Source of the DNA: Eubacteriales bacterium
GTDB lineage: Bacteria > Bacillota > Clostridia > Acetivibrionales > JANLFN01
NCBI GenBank assembly: GCA_024655885.1
Contig: JANLFN010000008.1
Span: 1-64,000 of the forward strand
Reading direction: 5' to 3'
DNA length: 64,000 bases
Part shown: piece after piece, positions 1 through 9,320 of the stretch
Layout of the letters: every line of letters begins with the position of its first letter
Numbering within the stretch: the stretch's first letter is position 1
Position numbers and translations under genes: made by a program
Notes under the pieces: model-generated
The model's database searches: none
Seen by the model: only the letters and a program-made list of their open reading frames with translations
What the model was told of the DNA's origin: nothing

Positions 1-81
1 TTTTATTTTTAACACAACTTTTTTATTCGTGACACGAGTTTTTTTGGGGTATACAACAACAGTTACTTATGTCTCCCATCC

Positions 82-1908
82 CTACTCCACAGTAACGCTT
101 TTAGCGAGGTTCCTCGGCTTATCTACGTCGCAGCCCTTCTGCACGGCCACATAGTATGCAAAAAGCTGCATCGGTGTAACGGCCACAATGGGGGCTATCA
201 GAGAATCCACGTCGGGTATGGGTATAACCACATCTGCAGCCTTTTCGACTTCCTCTATATTCTTTTGCTGCGTAATTGCCAATACAACAGCGCCCCTGGC
301 TTTAACCTCCTTTATATTGCTCAGCATTTTCTCCATCAGGTAGTCCTGCGTCATGGGGCAGATCACCAGTGTGCCCTTTTCTATCAGGGCTATGGTCCCA
401 TGCTTCAATTCCCCGCCGGCGTATGCCTCCGAGTGTATATAGGAAATTTCCTTCAACTTCAGCGAACCCTCCATGGACAGTGCATAATCCAGCCCTCTTC
501 CAATAAAGAAGATGCTTTTTGCGTTGTAGTGCTGTGCGGCGAATTTTTGAACGGCGTCCTTGTCCGACAGCACTTTTTCCAGTGCCCGGGGGGTATCTTT
601 AAGTCCCTCAACGGTCTTTTTATAGGTTTCAATGTCAATACTTCCCTTTTTATAAGCCAGGTCCAGCGCTATCATATATATTGCCGCAAGCTGCGTATTA
701 TAAGCCTTAGTGGAAGCAACCGCTATTTCCGGCCCCGCCCAGGTATACAATACATCGTCCGCTTCCCTGGCAATTGAGCTGCCCACCACATTTACAACGG
801 CAAGCACCCTCGCCCCCTTTTTCTTTGATTCTCGCAAAGCAAAGAGGGTATCAATGGTTTCTCCGGACTGACTTATGATGATAACCAGATTCCTGTCGTT
901 AATCAGCGGGTCGCGGTACCTGAATTCGGAGGCCACATCCACTTCAACGGGGATCCGGGCAAGCCTTTCTATGATGTATTTCCCCACAACTCCCGCATGG
1001 CACGCGGTGCCACAGGCCACAATAAATATTTTATCAATATTCTTCAAGTCTTCCGTGGATATTTTGATATTGTCCAGTTCAACCAATCCGTCTTTAATTC
1101 TTGGATTAATTGTATCTTTAAGGACTTTGGGCTCCTCATGCATTTCCTTCAGCATAAAGTGCTCATAGCCTGATTTTTCGGCAGCCGTCACATCCCAGCT
1201 CACATGGAATATATTCTTTTTGACCTCAATGCCGTGGCTGTCGAACACTTTCACCTGGTCCTTCCTAAGCGCTGCAACCTCCTTATCCTCGAGTATGTAT
1301 ATATCTCTTGTGTATTCCAGAATTGCAGGTATGTCGGAGGCGATGAAGTTCTCCCCTTCTCCAAGTCCCACGATTAACGGACTGTCCTTTCTCGCCGCCA
1401 CAAATTCCTCCGGGTTGTTTTTGCATATCACACCCAGGGCATAAGAGCCCTCCAGCTCGTTAATGGTTGCTGTAACAGCCTGGACCAGATCTCCTTTGTA
1501 ATGGTACTCCACAAGATGTGCCACTACCTCGGTATCCGTATCCGACACAAATTCATAGCCCCTTTGCAGAAGAAATTCCTTTAATTTCATATAGTTTTCG
1601 ATAATCCCGTTATGGACTACGGCTATGTTGCCCGATCGGCTCAGGTGGGGATGTGAATTCACATCACTGGGCTCTCCGTGGGTTGCCCACCGCGTATGGC
1701 CGATGCCCATAGTCCCATCCAGGGATTCGCCGCACAGCTTTTCCTCCAGTGAAGCCAGTCTTCCTTTGCACTTGACCACTTTCAGCTCTCCGCCGGCAAA
1801 AACCGCTATGCCTGCGGAATCATACCCCCGGTACTCCAGCTTTCTCAGGCAGTTTAAAAGTAGTTTCGATGTCCTTTTCTTTCCTATATATCCAACGATT
1901 CCACACAT
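82..1908 (-). CDS. glmS: Glutamine--fructose-6-phosphate aminotransferase (isomerizing)
   Basis: GlmS makes glucosamine-6-phosphate from fructose-6-phosphate and glutamine, the first committed step to UDP-GlcNAc and peptidoglycan, in the cytosol. The 608-residue protein has the usual family length. It begins MCGIVGYIG, so processing exposes the N-terminal nucleophile cysteine of the glutaminase domain (about 1-240). Two SIS sugar-isomerase domains follow (for example SQSGETIDT), and it ends in the family-typical DKPRNLAKSVTVE. The start at 1908 is chosen because AGGAGAGG lies just upstream and the family begins exactly there; a longer frame would add 27 unlikely residues. It is the last gene of the cdaA-cdaR-glmM group, and its leader carries a glmS ribozyme, so glucosamine-6-phosphate feedback on its mRNA is expected. 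Identification is secure. Confidence 0.97.
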   Translation of the reverse strand: MCGIVGYIGKKRTSKLLLNCLRKLEYRGYDSAGIAVFAGGELKVVKCKGRLASLEEKLCGESLDGTMGIGHTRWATHGEPSDVNSHPHLSRSGNIAVVHNGIIENYMKLKEFLLQRGYEFVSDTDTEVVAHLVEYHYKGDLVQAVTATINELEGSYALGVICKNNPEEFVAARKDSPLIVGLGEGENFIASDIPAILEYTRDIYILEDKEVAALRKDQVKVFDSHGIEVKKNIFHVSWDVTAAEKSGYEHFMLKEMHEEPKVLKDTINPRIKDGLVELDNIKISTEDLKNIDKIFIVACGTACHAGVVGKYIIERLARIPVEVDVASEFRYRDPLINDRNLVIIISQSGETIDTLFALRESKKKGARVLAVVNVVGSSIAREADDVLYTWAGPEIAVASTKAYNTQLAAIYMIALDLAYKKGSIDIETYKKTVEGLKDTPRALEKVLSDKDAVQKFAAQHYNAKSIFFIGRGLDYALSMEGSLKLKEISYIHSEAYAGGELKHGTIALIEKGTLVICPMTQDYLMEKMLSNIKEVKARGAVVLAITQQKNIEEVEKAADVVIPIPDVDSLIAPIVAVTPMQLFAYYVAVQKGCDVDKPRNLAKSVTVE

Positions 1909-2189
1909 ATCTATTGACCTCTCCTTTTTGGTAAAATTAACCATAAAATATGGTTGAACAATAACAGCAATTAAAGGCAATAAACACAAAAGAAAATTTG
2001 TTTGCCCTCGGCCGGTCTTACGTGAAAATAAAACTCACCTTATTTAATTAAATGACTAAGAAATTTGTGGCTTTTGGAAAAGGTAACAAACCACGGTGCA
2101 ACAACCCAAAAGGGTAGGAAAAATCTTCACCGGCTCGCAGTTTTGCCGCAATTTATTACACATACCACAAGTGCAGATGGGATTAATCA

Positions 2190-2442
2190 CTCAGACTTAT
2201 TTTGTTTTGCAGTCGCCTGCAGTTTTTGTTAAGTCTTAACGGCTGTGACCAGCCGGAAGGTTTCCGCCGAAAGCTTCGATAACCTGCTCCTCCGGTTTCT
2301 GGTTGTCCCCTGCCGGCTGCCGGAAGTGTTTCCGGGCAAAATTGAATGCCGTAAACCAGAACCTATAAACCGGTATTGCAGCCTCCTTCTCCTCGTCAAC
2401 AGGATAGGGATAGGATAGATCCCCATATCCTGTTCTGGCGCT
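2190..2442 (-). ncRNA. glmS ribozyme/riboswitch in the glmM-glmS intergenic region
   Basis: Read on the minus strand, the sequence begins AGCGCCAGAAC at 2442. A 9-bp P1 stem follows (AACAGGATA pairing with TATCCTGTT), then GTTGACGAGGAG, later TTATCGAAGCTTTCGGCGG, then GGTCACAGCCG and a closing P4-type hairpin (GACTTA with TAAGTC). These are the conserved core blocks of the glmS self-cleaving RNA, in order and directly upstream of glmS. By family knowledge, glucosamine-6-phosphate activates cleavage between the A at 2442 and the G at 2441, destabilising glmS mRNA. The arm between the GACGAGGAG block and the TTATCGAA block is about 100 nt, longer than in minimal members, and looks like an expanded P2a-type hairpin. 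The exact 3' limit is estimated. Confidence 0.93.
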
Positions 2443-2540
2443 TTTATTAAGGCTTAATTCAATAGTTCCTCCTTTCGCAGCCTCTTAGCCTAATCCCGCT
2501 CCGAAATGAATCCGCATCACCTCCTTTTCAGCTCTCAAAC

Positions 2541-3890
2541 CTATCCCAGTCTTTCTTCAATGACTCTCACAAGTTCAACGGCCCTGCTGGTTATATAATG
2601 CTGGTCCTTTCCCTCTATCATAACCCTGACCAGCGGTTCGGTGCCTGAAGGCCTGATCAGCACCCTGCCTTCACCATGGAATTCGGCCTCCAGTTCCCGG
2701 CACATTTGAGCTATGATTTCATCTTCCAGATATTTATGTTTTTTTTCATTGCTGACCCTCGCATTTTTCAAAACCTGGGGCAGAACCTGTATAACAGAAG
2801 CCAGCTCTGAAAGTTTTTTACCCGAATTCTTCAAAACCTGTAAAAGTTGAAGTCCTGTCAGGAGTCCGTCACCGGTGGTGCTATGTTCCAGGAAAATCAC
2901 ATGCCCCGACTGTTCTCCTCCTAATATATACCCGTTTTCAAGCATTTCCTCAAGTACGTACCTGTCCCCCACCTTGGTCTTTGCAATGCAAAGTCCCTCC
3001 TGTTTAGCCATTATGTCGAAACCGAGATTGCTCATAACGGTAACGACAATGGTATTTTTATACAGTTTCCCCTTTCTTTTGAGGTCCAGTCCGATGACCG
3101 CCATGATCTGGTCGCCGTCCACCACGTTTCCCATTTCGTCGACGGCAAGCACCCTGTCCGCGTCTCCGTCAAAAGCGAGGCCGATGTCGGCTCCGCTTTC
3201 CCTGACAAATTTCTGCAGGCATTCCATGTGGGTGGAACCGCAGCCATCGTTAATATTTATACCGTTGGGTTCATTATTTATGACGCTCACCTGGGCGCCC
3301 AATTCGAAAAACGTCAGGGGAGCCGCTTCATAGGAAGCTCCATTGGCGCAGTCCAGGGCTATTTTAATCCCGTTTAAGCTGCAGTCTACCGTACTTTTCA
3401 AAAAATTTATGTAATCGTCCAGGGCCGATTCCTTTACTCTCTTGACACCTACACCCTTCCCCGTAGGTTTGGGCAGCTCCACGGCGCTATCGCGTATGAC
3501 CGCTTCTATCCTGTCCTCCATAGCGTCAGGCAGCTTATACCCGTTACTGTTAAAAAACTTTATCCCGTTAAATTCAAAAGGATTATGAGAGGCTGAAATG
3601 ACCACCCCTGCATCGGCTTTATACAACCGCGTCAAATAGGCCACTGCAGGAGTGGGTATTATTCCAAGGCAAATCGCTTCGGCACCTACCGAGCAAATGC
3701 CGGCAACCAGCGCAGATTCCAGCATGTCGCCGGAAATTCGGGTATCCATTCCTACAAGTATTTTGGGGGTGTGTTTTGTCTCGGCGGTTAAAACATAGGC
3801 TCCCGCCTGTCCCAACTTATATGCCAGTTCCGCCGACAATTCCGAATTCGCCACACCTCTTACACCGTCCGTACCAAAAAGTCTTCCCAC
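2541..3890 (-). CDS. glmM: Phosphoglucosamine mutase
   Basis: GlmM interconverts glucosamine-6-phosphate and glucosamine-1-phosphate for UDP-GlcNAc synthesis. The 449-residue length is typical. The active-site phosphoserine loop [10 protein letters not shown] places Ser at residue 101, the metal-binding DGDADR loop is present, and the C-terminal phosphate-binding [12 protein letters not shown] is intact. A GTG start at 3890 is chosen because AGGAGG sits 7 nt upstream and the protein then begins with the family-typical [11 protein letters not shown]. An ATG seven codons earlier lies upstream of that ribosome site. The gene sits between an FAD oxidoreductase and the glmS ribozyme, as in the cdaA-cdaR-glmM operons of Firmicutes; CdaA activity is known to be modulated by GlmM in that group. 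Confidence 0.96.
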   Translation of the reverse strand: MGRLFGTDGVRGVANSELSAELAYKLGQAGAYVLTAETKHTPKILVGMDTRISGDMLESALVAGICSVGAEAICLGIIPTPAVAYLTRLYKADAGVVISASHNPFEFNGIKFFNSNGYKLPDAMEDRIEAVIRDSAVELPKPTGKGVGVKRVKESALDDYINFLKSTVDCSLNGIKIALDCANGASYEAAPLTFFELGAQVSVINNEPNGININDGCGSTHMECLQKFVRESGADIGLAFDGDADRVLAVDEMGNVVDGDQIMAVIGLDLKRKGKLYKNTIVVTVMSNLGFDIMAKQEGLCIAKTKVGDRYVLEEMLENGYILGGEQSGHVIFLEHSTTGDGLLTGLQLLQVLKNSGKKLSELASVIQVLPQVLKNARVSNEKKHKYLEDEIIAQMCRELEAEFHGEGRVLIRPSGTEPLVRVMIEGKDQHYITSRAVELVRVIEERLG

Positions 3891-4179
3891 AAAATACCCT
3901 CCTATAGGCAAATTGATATTTTATGAAAAATGCCAAGCATTTTTCATGCGACGGGGGAATATAGATGAACCCGGGCAAACCGGGAAATCTCCGTTTCACC
4001 TGTGCTTATCCATATCCACCTCGTACCGCACACATCCGTGCGGTTACCTATAACAATTATAGCTTTTCACTCTCTTTTTCACAAGTAAATTTTGCCTTGA
4101 GCCATAATATCCATTTTCAATATATTCAATATTATATTATATACAATAAATTCGTTTTGTTCTCAAATCTGAGTACCAA
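3891..4179. other. Intergenic region between glmM and the FAD oxidoreductase, with a 7-bp hairpin
   Basis: About 290 bases without a convincing gene. A perfect stem, ACCGCAC pairing with GTGCGGT around a 6-nt loop, lies at 4025-4044, without a T-tract on either strand, so it is not a standard terminator. It would fall in the leader of glmM and could be a processing or regulatory structure. The rest is AT-rich. The glmM ribosome site AGGAGG is at the low-coordinate end. Confidence 0.5.
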
Positions 4180-5772
4180 TTACTCTATTGGTGGGGAATA
4201 AGTTCTCACAATCTGCTCCGCAACCCTGATTCCGTCTACGGCGGCACTTACAATTCCACCCGCATAACCCGCGCCTTCTCCTGCGGGATACAGTCCGCCG
4301 ATCCCTATGACCTCCATGGTCTCTCCCCTGGGAATCCTTACAGGGGATGAGGTCCTCGTCTCAACTCCCGTCAGCACGGCGTCCTTCATCCCGAAACCTT
4401 TCAGCTTTTTATCAAAATACCCTATGGAAGCTTTTATGGCACCGGTTACAAACCCGGGAAGGCACAGGTTGATATCGCTAACTCTTGTCTCTCCTGTATA
4501 ACTCGGCTTTACTTTTCCCAATTTCCCGGAATTTACGCCCGACAAAAAATCCTGGAGCCTTTGCACAGGTGCGGCATTGTTTTTGCCTGCAACGGCAAAA
4601 GCCAGTCTTTCCCATATCCTTTGGAATTCAATCCCGGCCAGCGGATGTCCGCTCCCGAAATCTCCGGGTTCAACAGATACTACGAGGGCGCTATTGGCAT
4701 TTTCCTCATCCCTGGCAAAAGCGCTCATACCATTGGTAACGATGGAATCCGGTTCGGACGCGGAAGCAACCACCACTCCCCCCGGGCACATGCAAAAGGA
4801 GTAGACGGTACGTCCCTGCATCTTATGGAATAGTTGATAGTCGGCGGCCCCCAGCCTTGGATGACCTGCCGCTCTCCCATACTGCGCCGTGTTTATGATT
4901 TCCTGCGGGTGCTCTATCCTCACTCCGATGGAAAAGGGCTTGGGAACAAAAGGAACATTTTTTCTCATCAGCTCCTCGTAGGTATCCCTGGCACTATGCC
5001 CCAGGGCCAGCACTGCGACCTCCGCTCCCATCTCCTCATGGGCGTTGACGGTGATCCCCGACAGCCTGTCACGGCAAAGCTGAAGGGAAGTCATCTTTGA
5101 ATTGAACCTGAATTCCCCTCCATAGGCCTCAATCCTTTTTCTCATATTGCTTACGACATCCTTGAGCAAATCGGAGCCGATATGGGGTTTGGACCTGTAT
5201 AGTATCTCATGGGGAGCACCGGATTTATGAAGCTCCTCAAGGACCTTCTCACACCTTTTGTCATTGATCCGCGTCGTGAGCTTTCCATCCGAAAAGGTCC
5301 CCGCTCCTCCCTCTCCGAACTGTACATTGGTTTCAGGGTCCAGTTTTCCCCTTTTCCAGTATTCCTCCACAATGACAGCACGCTTCTCCACGCGCTCCCC
5401 CCTTTCGAGGATGAGGGGCCTGTATCCGTATTGCGCTAAAATAAGGCCCGCAAACAGCCCTGCCGGCCCGCTTCCCACAACAACCGGCCTATGGTTTAGC
5501 CTTAATTTGCCTGGAAGCAGGGGCTCTTCAGGAACCTCTTCCACCCGGTGAATGTCGTTGTCCCCTGATCTCACTCCGCTGCCTTCAACCTCCACCATCA
5601 CAGAGTATACCATATGGATATTTGGCTTTCTCCTGGCGTCGATGGACTCTTTAATGATTTTAAACTTATCCGCATCGGGAACACCGATCCCCAGCTTTTT
5701 TGCGGCCGCTTCTCTCAATGTATTGTAGTCGTCATCCAGCGAAAGTCTTATGTTGTTTATGATATATTTCAT
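4180..5772 (-). CDS. NAD(P)/FAD-dependent oxidoreductase (COG2509-type dehydrogenase)
   Basis: This 530-residue protein belongs to the uncharacterised FAD-dependent dehydrogenase family common in Firmicutes. Residues 1-90 form the small N-terminal domain seen in that family. A dinucleotide-binding motif VVGSGPAGLFAGL is followed by an ERGERV strand, a glycine-rich FAD segment near QFGEGGAGTFSDGKL and a C-terminal GLYPAGEGAGYAGGI FAD-binding motif. No membrane segment or signal peptide is visible. The ATG follows GAGGCGG. It lies 66 nt after cdaR and upstream of glmM on the same strand, so it is probably co-transcribed with the cell-wall precursor genes. The substrate is unknown, and a direct role in c-di-AMP or wall synthesis is only inferred from position. 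Confidence 0.88.
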   Translation of the reverse strand: MKYIINNIRLSLDDDYNTLREAAAKKLGIGVPDADKFKIIKESIDARRKPNIHMVYSVMVEVEGSGVRSGDNDIHRVEEVPEEPLLPGKLRLNHRPVVVGSGPAGLFAGLILAQYGYRPLILERGERVEKRAVIVEEYWKRGKLDPETNVQFGEGGAGTFSDGKLTTRINDKRCEKVLEELHKSGAPHEILYRSKPHIGSDLLKDVVSNMRKRIEAYGGEFRFNSKMTSLQLCRDRLSGITVNAHEEMGAEVAVLALGHSARDTYEELMRKNVPFVPKPFSIGVRIEHPQEIINTAQYGRAAGHPRLGAADYQLFHKMQGRTVYSFCMCPGGVVVASASEPDSIVTNGMSAFARDEENANSALVVSVEPGDFGSGHPLAGIEFQRIWERLAFAVAGKNNAAPVQRLQDFLSGVNSGKLGKVKPSYTGETRVSDINLCLPGFVTGAIKASIGYFDKKLKGFGMKDAVLTGVETRTSSPVRIPRGETMEVIGIGGLYPAGEGAGYAGGIVSAAVDGIRVAEQIVRTYSPPIE

Positions 5773-5838
5773 AACCGCCTCAATTTCAATAAATTTCCCT
5801 ATTTACGTCCCCACTGCCTGGGCCTGGGCCGAAGGTGC

Positions 5839-7119
5839 CTAAGCTTTCTGAATTTTTACCTCTACAAGATAGTCCTGATCACTGACGGTAGTATTTCCAT
5901 CCAAACCTTCCTGGATACCATTCCCTGAACTATTTTTCACAAGCGTCACGTTTTCGGGAAGTATGAGCTTCAGCGGAATTTTATGGATTCCCTCCCCAAG
6001 CCCGTTCACATCCACGCTGGGACTGAAAGCAGAAACATTCAGATTATCAAGGTCCTCCTTGATTCCCTTTACGGTTATGTCCAACTGGGGAGTCAGGATC
6101 TCATATTGAAGAGAATTGTCCATGTTCTTATTGGCAATATGGATGTCATCCTTTGAAATAGCAAAAGTCTTTCTTGCCTGCAGGCTTACCACTATGCTGA
6201 CAGCTACCTCCTGAGGGGTATTGACAAGCTTGATGCCCTGGGGAATAACCAGAAATCTTGAAACATCCACATTGGCCGAAGCATTTTCAATACTGATGGG
6301 TTCGGTTTTCAAATCCTCAATTTTGGCCAGCAGTTCCGGGGTACCTGTTATTAACGCTTTCTCGGGCTTAACCTTTGGGCCTAAGCCAATATAATTTTTT
6401 GCAGGGTTTCCTTTCACAACAGGCGTCACAGGGACTTCTTTCGCCACTTCTATTTTTATGTCGACACTGAGATTACTGCCCAGTCCGGGGATTTCCTCTC
6501 CGTATTTGTCATAAACCTTGCAGTTCTTTCTAATTGTCAGGTCCCTGTCCAGGTTGGTCACATCCACCAGGGCCTTTATTGACGAAACAAGTTTTATCTG
6601 CGAATCAGGAGCCTGGATGGATAATGTATCAGGGATTGAAGTAATCTTTACAATTTTGTAGTTATTCTTCATGTTTCCCAGTGCCTCCACTTCCACCTTA
6701 AAGGGGTTCTGCCCCAGCTTATCAAGGTCCATGCTGATCGCCGAGGGTTTGACCTCCACAATCTGAATATCTTTTTTATTCCCATCCCCTATATAAACAG
6801 GTCCCTCCACCTGTAGCTCCTTCATGTCCATAGAGTCAACTTTGGAAAAGTCGATAGAGACCTTAAAGTCATTAGCGGTAAGGTTTTTGGCAATACTTTC
6901 CCTGGCCCTCACCGTAACCGAGATTGTTTTTGGATAATCCTTGATTTTATTCACTATCCCTTTTTCCTGCAGTGCCGATTCGTTGGAAACAGTTAAAGGT
7001 ACACTCAGTGTAATTTTTTTAAAAGGGTCCGCGATGTTCAGCACGATAAACCAGAGAAACACTGCCAGCAATACAGATATGGTCTTGATAGTTATATCCC
7101 TTTTAAAGAGTGCATTCAC
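5839..7119 (-). CDS. cdaR: CdaA regulatory protein CdaR (YbbR domain protein)
   Basis: CdaR is the membrane-anchored partner that modulates the diadenylate cyclase CdaA. One N-terminal membrane segment (TIKTISVLLAVFLWFIVLNI) is followed by a long extracytoplasmic part with repeated YbbR domains; recurring strands such as VSVDVTNLD-like and KALITG blocks suggest four. Start choice: a GTG at 7119 overlaps the cdaA stop by four bases (GTGA) and has GGAAGGTG 8 nt upstream, so it is preferred over the ATG at 7137, which would make the protein six residues longer. Tight coupling to cdaA matches the conserved cdaA-cdaR-glmM arrangement. The family is secure; the exact start is less so. Confidence 0.9.
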   Translation of the reverse strand: MNALFKRDITIKTISVLLAVFLWFIVLNIADPFKKITLSVPLTVSNESALQEKGIVNKIKDYPKTISVTVRARESIAKNLTANDFKVSIDFSKVDSMDMKELQVEGPVYIGDGNKKDIQIVEVKPSAISMDLDKLGQNPFKVEVEALGNMKNNYKIVKITSIPDTLSIQAPDSQIKLVSSIKALVDVTNLDRDLTIRKNCKVYDKYGEEIPGLGSNLSVDIKIEVAKEVPVTPVVKGNPAKNYIGLGPKVKPEKALITGTPELLAKIEDLKTEPISIENASANVDVSRFLVIPQGIKLVNTPQEVAVSIVVSLQARKTFAISKDDIHIANKNMDNSLQYEILTPQLDITVKGIKEDLDNLNVSAFSPSVDVNGLGEGIHKIPLKLILPENVTLVKNSSGNGIQEGLDGNTTVSDQDYLVEVKIQKA

Positions 7120-7994
7120 CTGGTTTTCACCTTCCATAGAGATATTTTTTTGCCGGGGTTCTTTTTTTCCAGCAAGTTCTTATTTAATGCTTTCCTCAGG
7201 GTATCCGGGGTCAGGTTCCGGGTCAGGCCCCCGTTGAGGGCAAAGGATATTTTTCCTGTCTCCTCGGATACCACCACAACAATGGAATCGGACACTTCGG
7301 TTATTCCTAACGCCGCCCTGTGCCTTGTGCCAAGCTCTTTACTGAGGTTTGGATTATCGGTTAAGGGAAGAAAACAGGCCGCCGCCGCTATTCTGTTTTC
7401 TCTGACAACAACAGCTCCGTCGTGCAGTGGGGTATTCGGAGTAAAAATATTGATTAAAAGCTCGCAGGTCACACTGGAGTCCAGCCTGATTCCGGTATTG
7501 ATGATCTCTCCTATTTTTGTATCCCTCTCAATTACAATTAAAGCTCCCGTACAGGTCTTGGAAAGCTCGGTAGCAGCCCGGATTACCTCTTCAATCACTG
7601 CTGTCGTTTGAATGTCCCCGTTTACCTCTTCAAAATTGAAGAAATTCCTGAACCTGCTCCGCCCTATTTGCTCAAGGCCCCGCCTCAACTCCGGCTGAAA
7701 CAAAACCACCAGGGCAAGCCCCACAATTTGAATGGTATTTTTCAATATGTACGCAAACGTTCTAAGGCCCAACAAGTCGCTGATATAATAGGCCGCCAGG
7801 ACAAAGGCAATCCCCTTGATCAACTGTAATGCCCTGGTTTCCCTCACCAGGAAAATCAGCTTGTAAATGACATATGAAACAACTCCGATATCGACAATAG
7901 CCTTAACTATATCCAGCGGGCTTTTTATCCCGAAATAACTGGCGAAGTCATTGGCTAAGCTGCCAATATTTAAGGCTTTTAAGAATTCCAGCAT
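7116..7994 (-). CDS. cdaA: Membrane-bound diadenylate cyclase CdaA
   Basis: CdaA joins two ATP molecules into cyclic di-AMP, a second messenger controlling potassium and osmolyte balance and wall homeostasis. Three N-terminal membrane helices (about residues 30-100) precede a DisA_N catalytic domain. The domain contains the diagnostic DGAVVV and GTRHRAALG motifs (near residues 192 and 224 from the chosen start), so it should be active. The second ATG at 7994 is chosen because AAAGGATG sits 8 nt before it; an ATG three codons earlier lies directly on the ribosome site. It is first in the operon with cdaR, the FAD oxidoreductase, glmM and glmS. Confidence 0.95.
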   Translation of the reverse strand: MLEFLKALNIGSLANDFASYFGIKSPLDIVKAIVDIGVVSYVIYKLIFLVRETRALQLIKGIAFVLAAYYISDLLGLRTFAYILKNTIQIVGLALVVLFQPELRRGLEQIGRSRFRNFFNFEEVNGDIQTTAVIEEVIRAATELSKTCTGALIVIERDTKIGEIINTGIRLDSSVTCELLINIFTPNTPLHDGAVVVRENRIAAAACFLPLTDNPNLSKELGTRHRAALGITEVSDSIVVVVSEETGKISFALNGGLTRNLTPDTLRKALNKNLLEKKNPGKKISLWKVKTR

Positions 7995-8424
7995 ACCCCA
8001 CATCCTTTATAAAAAGCATGGCATCTTTACTATAGGCAATGAACAACAGGTGGTGGGTAAAAAGCTAAAAAGCCCCGTTGCATCCGATCTGAATGTAATG
8101 TCACATGAAAACTTTTTTTACTCTGTTACCTGTACAAACCTGAAGACGTACAACATAAAAGGCTCATGGCCTTTAAACCAATCATTTAAGCCTATTGCCA
8201 ATAGTCCGCTGCCGCGTATATATTATAGATATCGCACTTTAGATTCGTGCGTATTATACATAAATTATACCCTCTTTTTTGAAGTTATGTAATCTTTTTT
8301 TATTTTTTAATCAAAAATTAATATCGGCAATTTATATTTTTTATAAAATCATTTTATATTTCCATTCGCATTTCACACAGCCATATTCCTTAATGGCGAG
8401 CGATGATGGAATTAATCCTGCGGG
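7995..8424. other. AT-rich region upstream of the cdaA operon
   Basis: About 430 bases without a supported gene between amrS and cdaA. It probably holds the promoter of the cdaA operon: minus-strand TATAAT-like hexamers occur around 8245-8275, but none has a convincing partner at -35. No known riboswitch could be recognised. Confidence 0.4.
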
Positions 8425-9285
8425 TTACCAAACATTGCCCACATACACATATTTAAGGCTTTCAAGGGCTTTATCCCTGGCCCTGTATAAAATTTCTTTA
8501 GGGGTGGGCGGTCTGTCCGTCATTTTGTAATTTGGGAAATACCTTGATAGGTGAAGCGGAATTTCATCGGATACGGACGCAAGCCACTTCGCCATTTCTC
8601 CAATTTCATTGATGGAATCGTTTAATCCGGGAATGACAAGGATGGTCACTTCCACATGGCATCTTTCCGCCGCCAGTTCAACCGTCTGTTTCACATTGTC
8701 CAGCGTTCCCCTGCATATCTCCTGGTAAAAGGAAGCCGTGTACCCCTTTACGTCGATGTTCATTGCATCAATGTAGGGGAGCAGCTCCATAAGAGGCTCT
8801 CTGTCAATAAATCCGTTTGTGACAAGCACGTTGTCCAGTCCTTCCTCCTTTGCCAATACGCAGGTATCATATACAAACTCATACCATATGGAAGGTTCGT
8901 TATAGGTGTATGCTATCCCTATATTCCCCGCAATTCTTGCTTCCTTGGCCCTCCTAACCAGTTCCCGGGGTTTCATGTCCACTGTCTGCGGTTCTTCATG
9001 GGCAATACTCCAATTCTGGCAAAAAGAGCATTTAAGGTTGCAGCCGAAAGTACCTGCCGACAGGATAAGGGAACCCGGCCTGAACCTGTACAGAGGTTTC
9101 TTCTCTATGGGATCCAGTGCCATCGAAGCAATTCTGCCGTAGTTCAGTGAAAAAAGTTCCCCGTCCACATTCTTCCGTGCTCTGCACGCCCCAAGCCTCC
9201 CAGGATCTATGACACAATGATGGGGGCATAAACGGCAGTGAACCTTGGAGTTTTCAATTTTATCAAAATACCTGGCCGGTTTCAT
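8425..9285 (-). CDS. amrS: AmmeMemoRadiSam system radical SAM enzyme
   Basis: This is a radical S-adenosylmethionine enzyme of the AmrS family, which occurs with AmrA (AMMECR1-like) and AmrB (MEMO1-like) partners; its substrate is not established. The [4Fe-4S] cluster motif CNLKCSFC (CX3CX2C) is at about residues 82-89. An additional N-terminal cysteine group (C17, C20, C24, C34) is typical of this family and of PflA-like activases. The ATG at 9285 is chosen because GAGGTG lies 8 nt upstream; a GTG three codons earlier is the alternative. It follows the amrB-amrA fusion on the same strand with a gap of about 35 nt, so the two are likely co-expressed. Confidence 0.93.
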   Translation of the reverse strand: MKPARYFDKIENSKVHCRLCPHHCVIDPGRLGACRARKNVDGELFSLNYGRIASMALDPIEKKPLYRFRPGSLILSAGTFGCNLKCSFCQNWSIAHEEPQTVDMKPRELVRRAKEARIAGNIGIAYTYNEPSIWYEFVYDTCVLAKEEGLDNVLVTNGFIDREPLMELLPYIDAMNIDVKGYTASFYQEICRGTLDNVKQTVELAAERCHVEVTILVIPGLNDSINEIGEMAKWLASVSDEIPLHLSRYFPNYKMTDRPPTPKEILYRARDKALESLKYVYVGNVW

Positions 9286-9320
9286 ATGCGGCACCTCATG
9301 CCAATTTCCTCCCCTAAAAC

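Noticed and set aside
1-81. Terminator of glmS at the window edge
   Set aside because: A short complementarity (TCGTG/CACGA) near 28-38 with T-tracts exists, but the stem is too weak to call.
2229-2426. Open minus-strand frame of 65 codons
   Set aside because: It lies wholly inside the glmS ribozyme and its translation has no protein character; the RNA explains the region.
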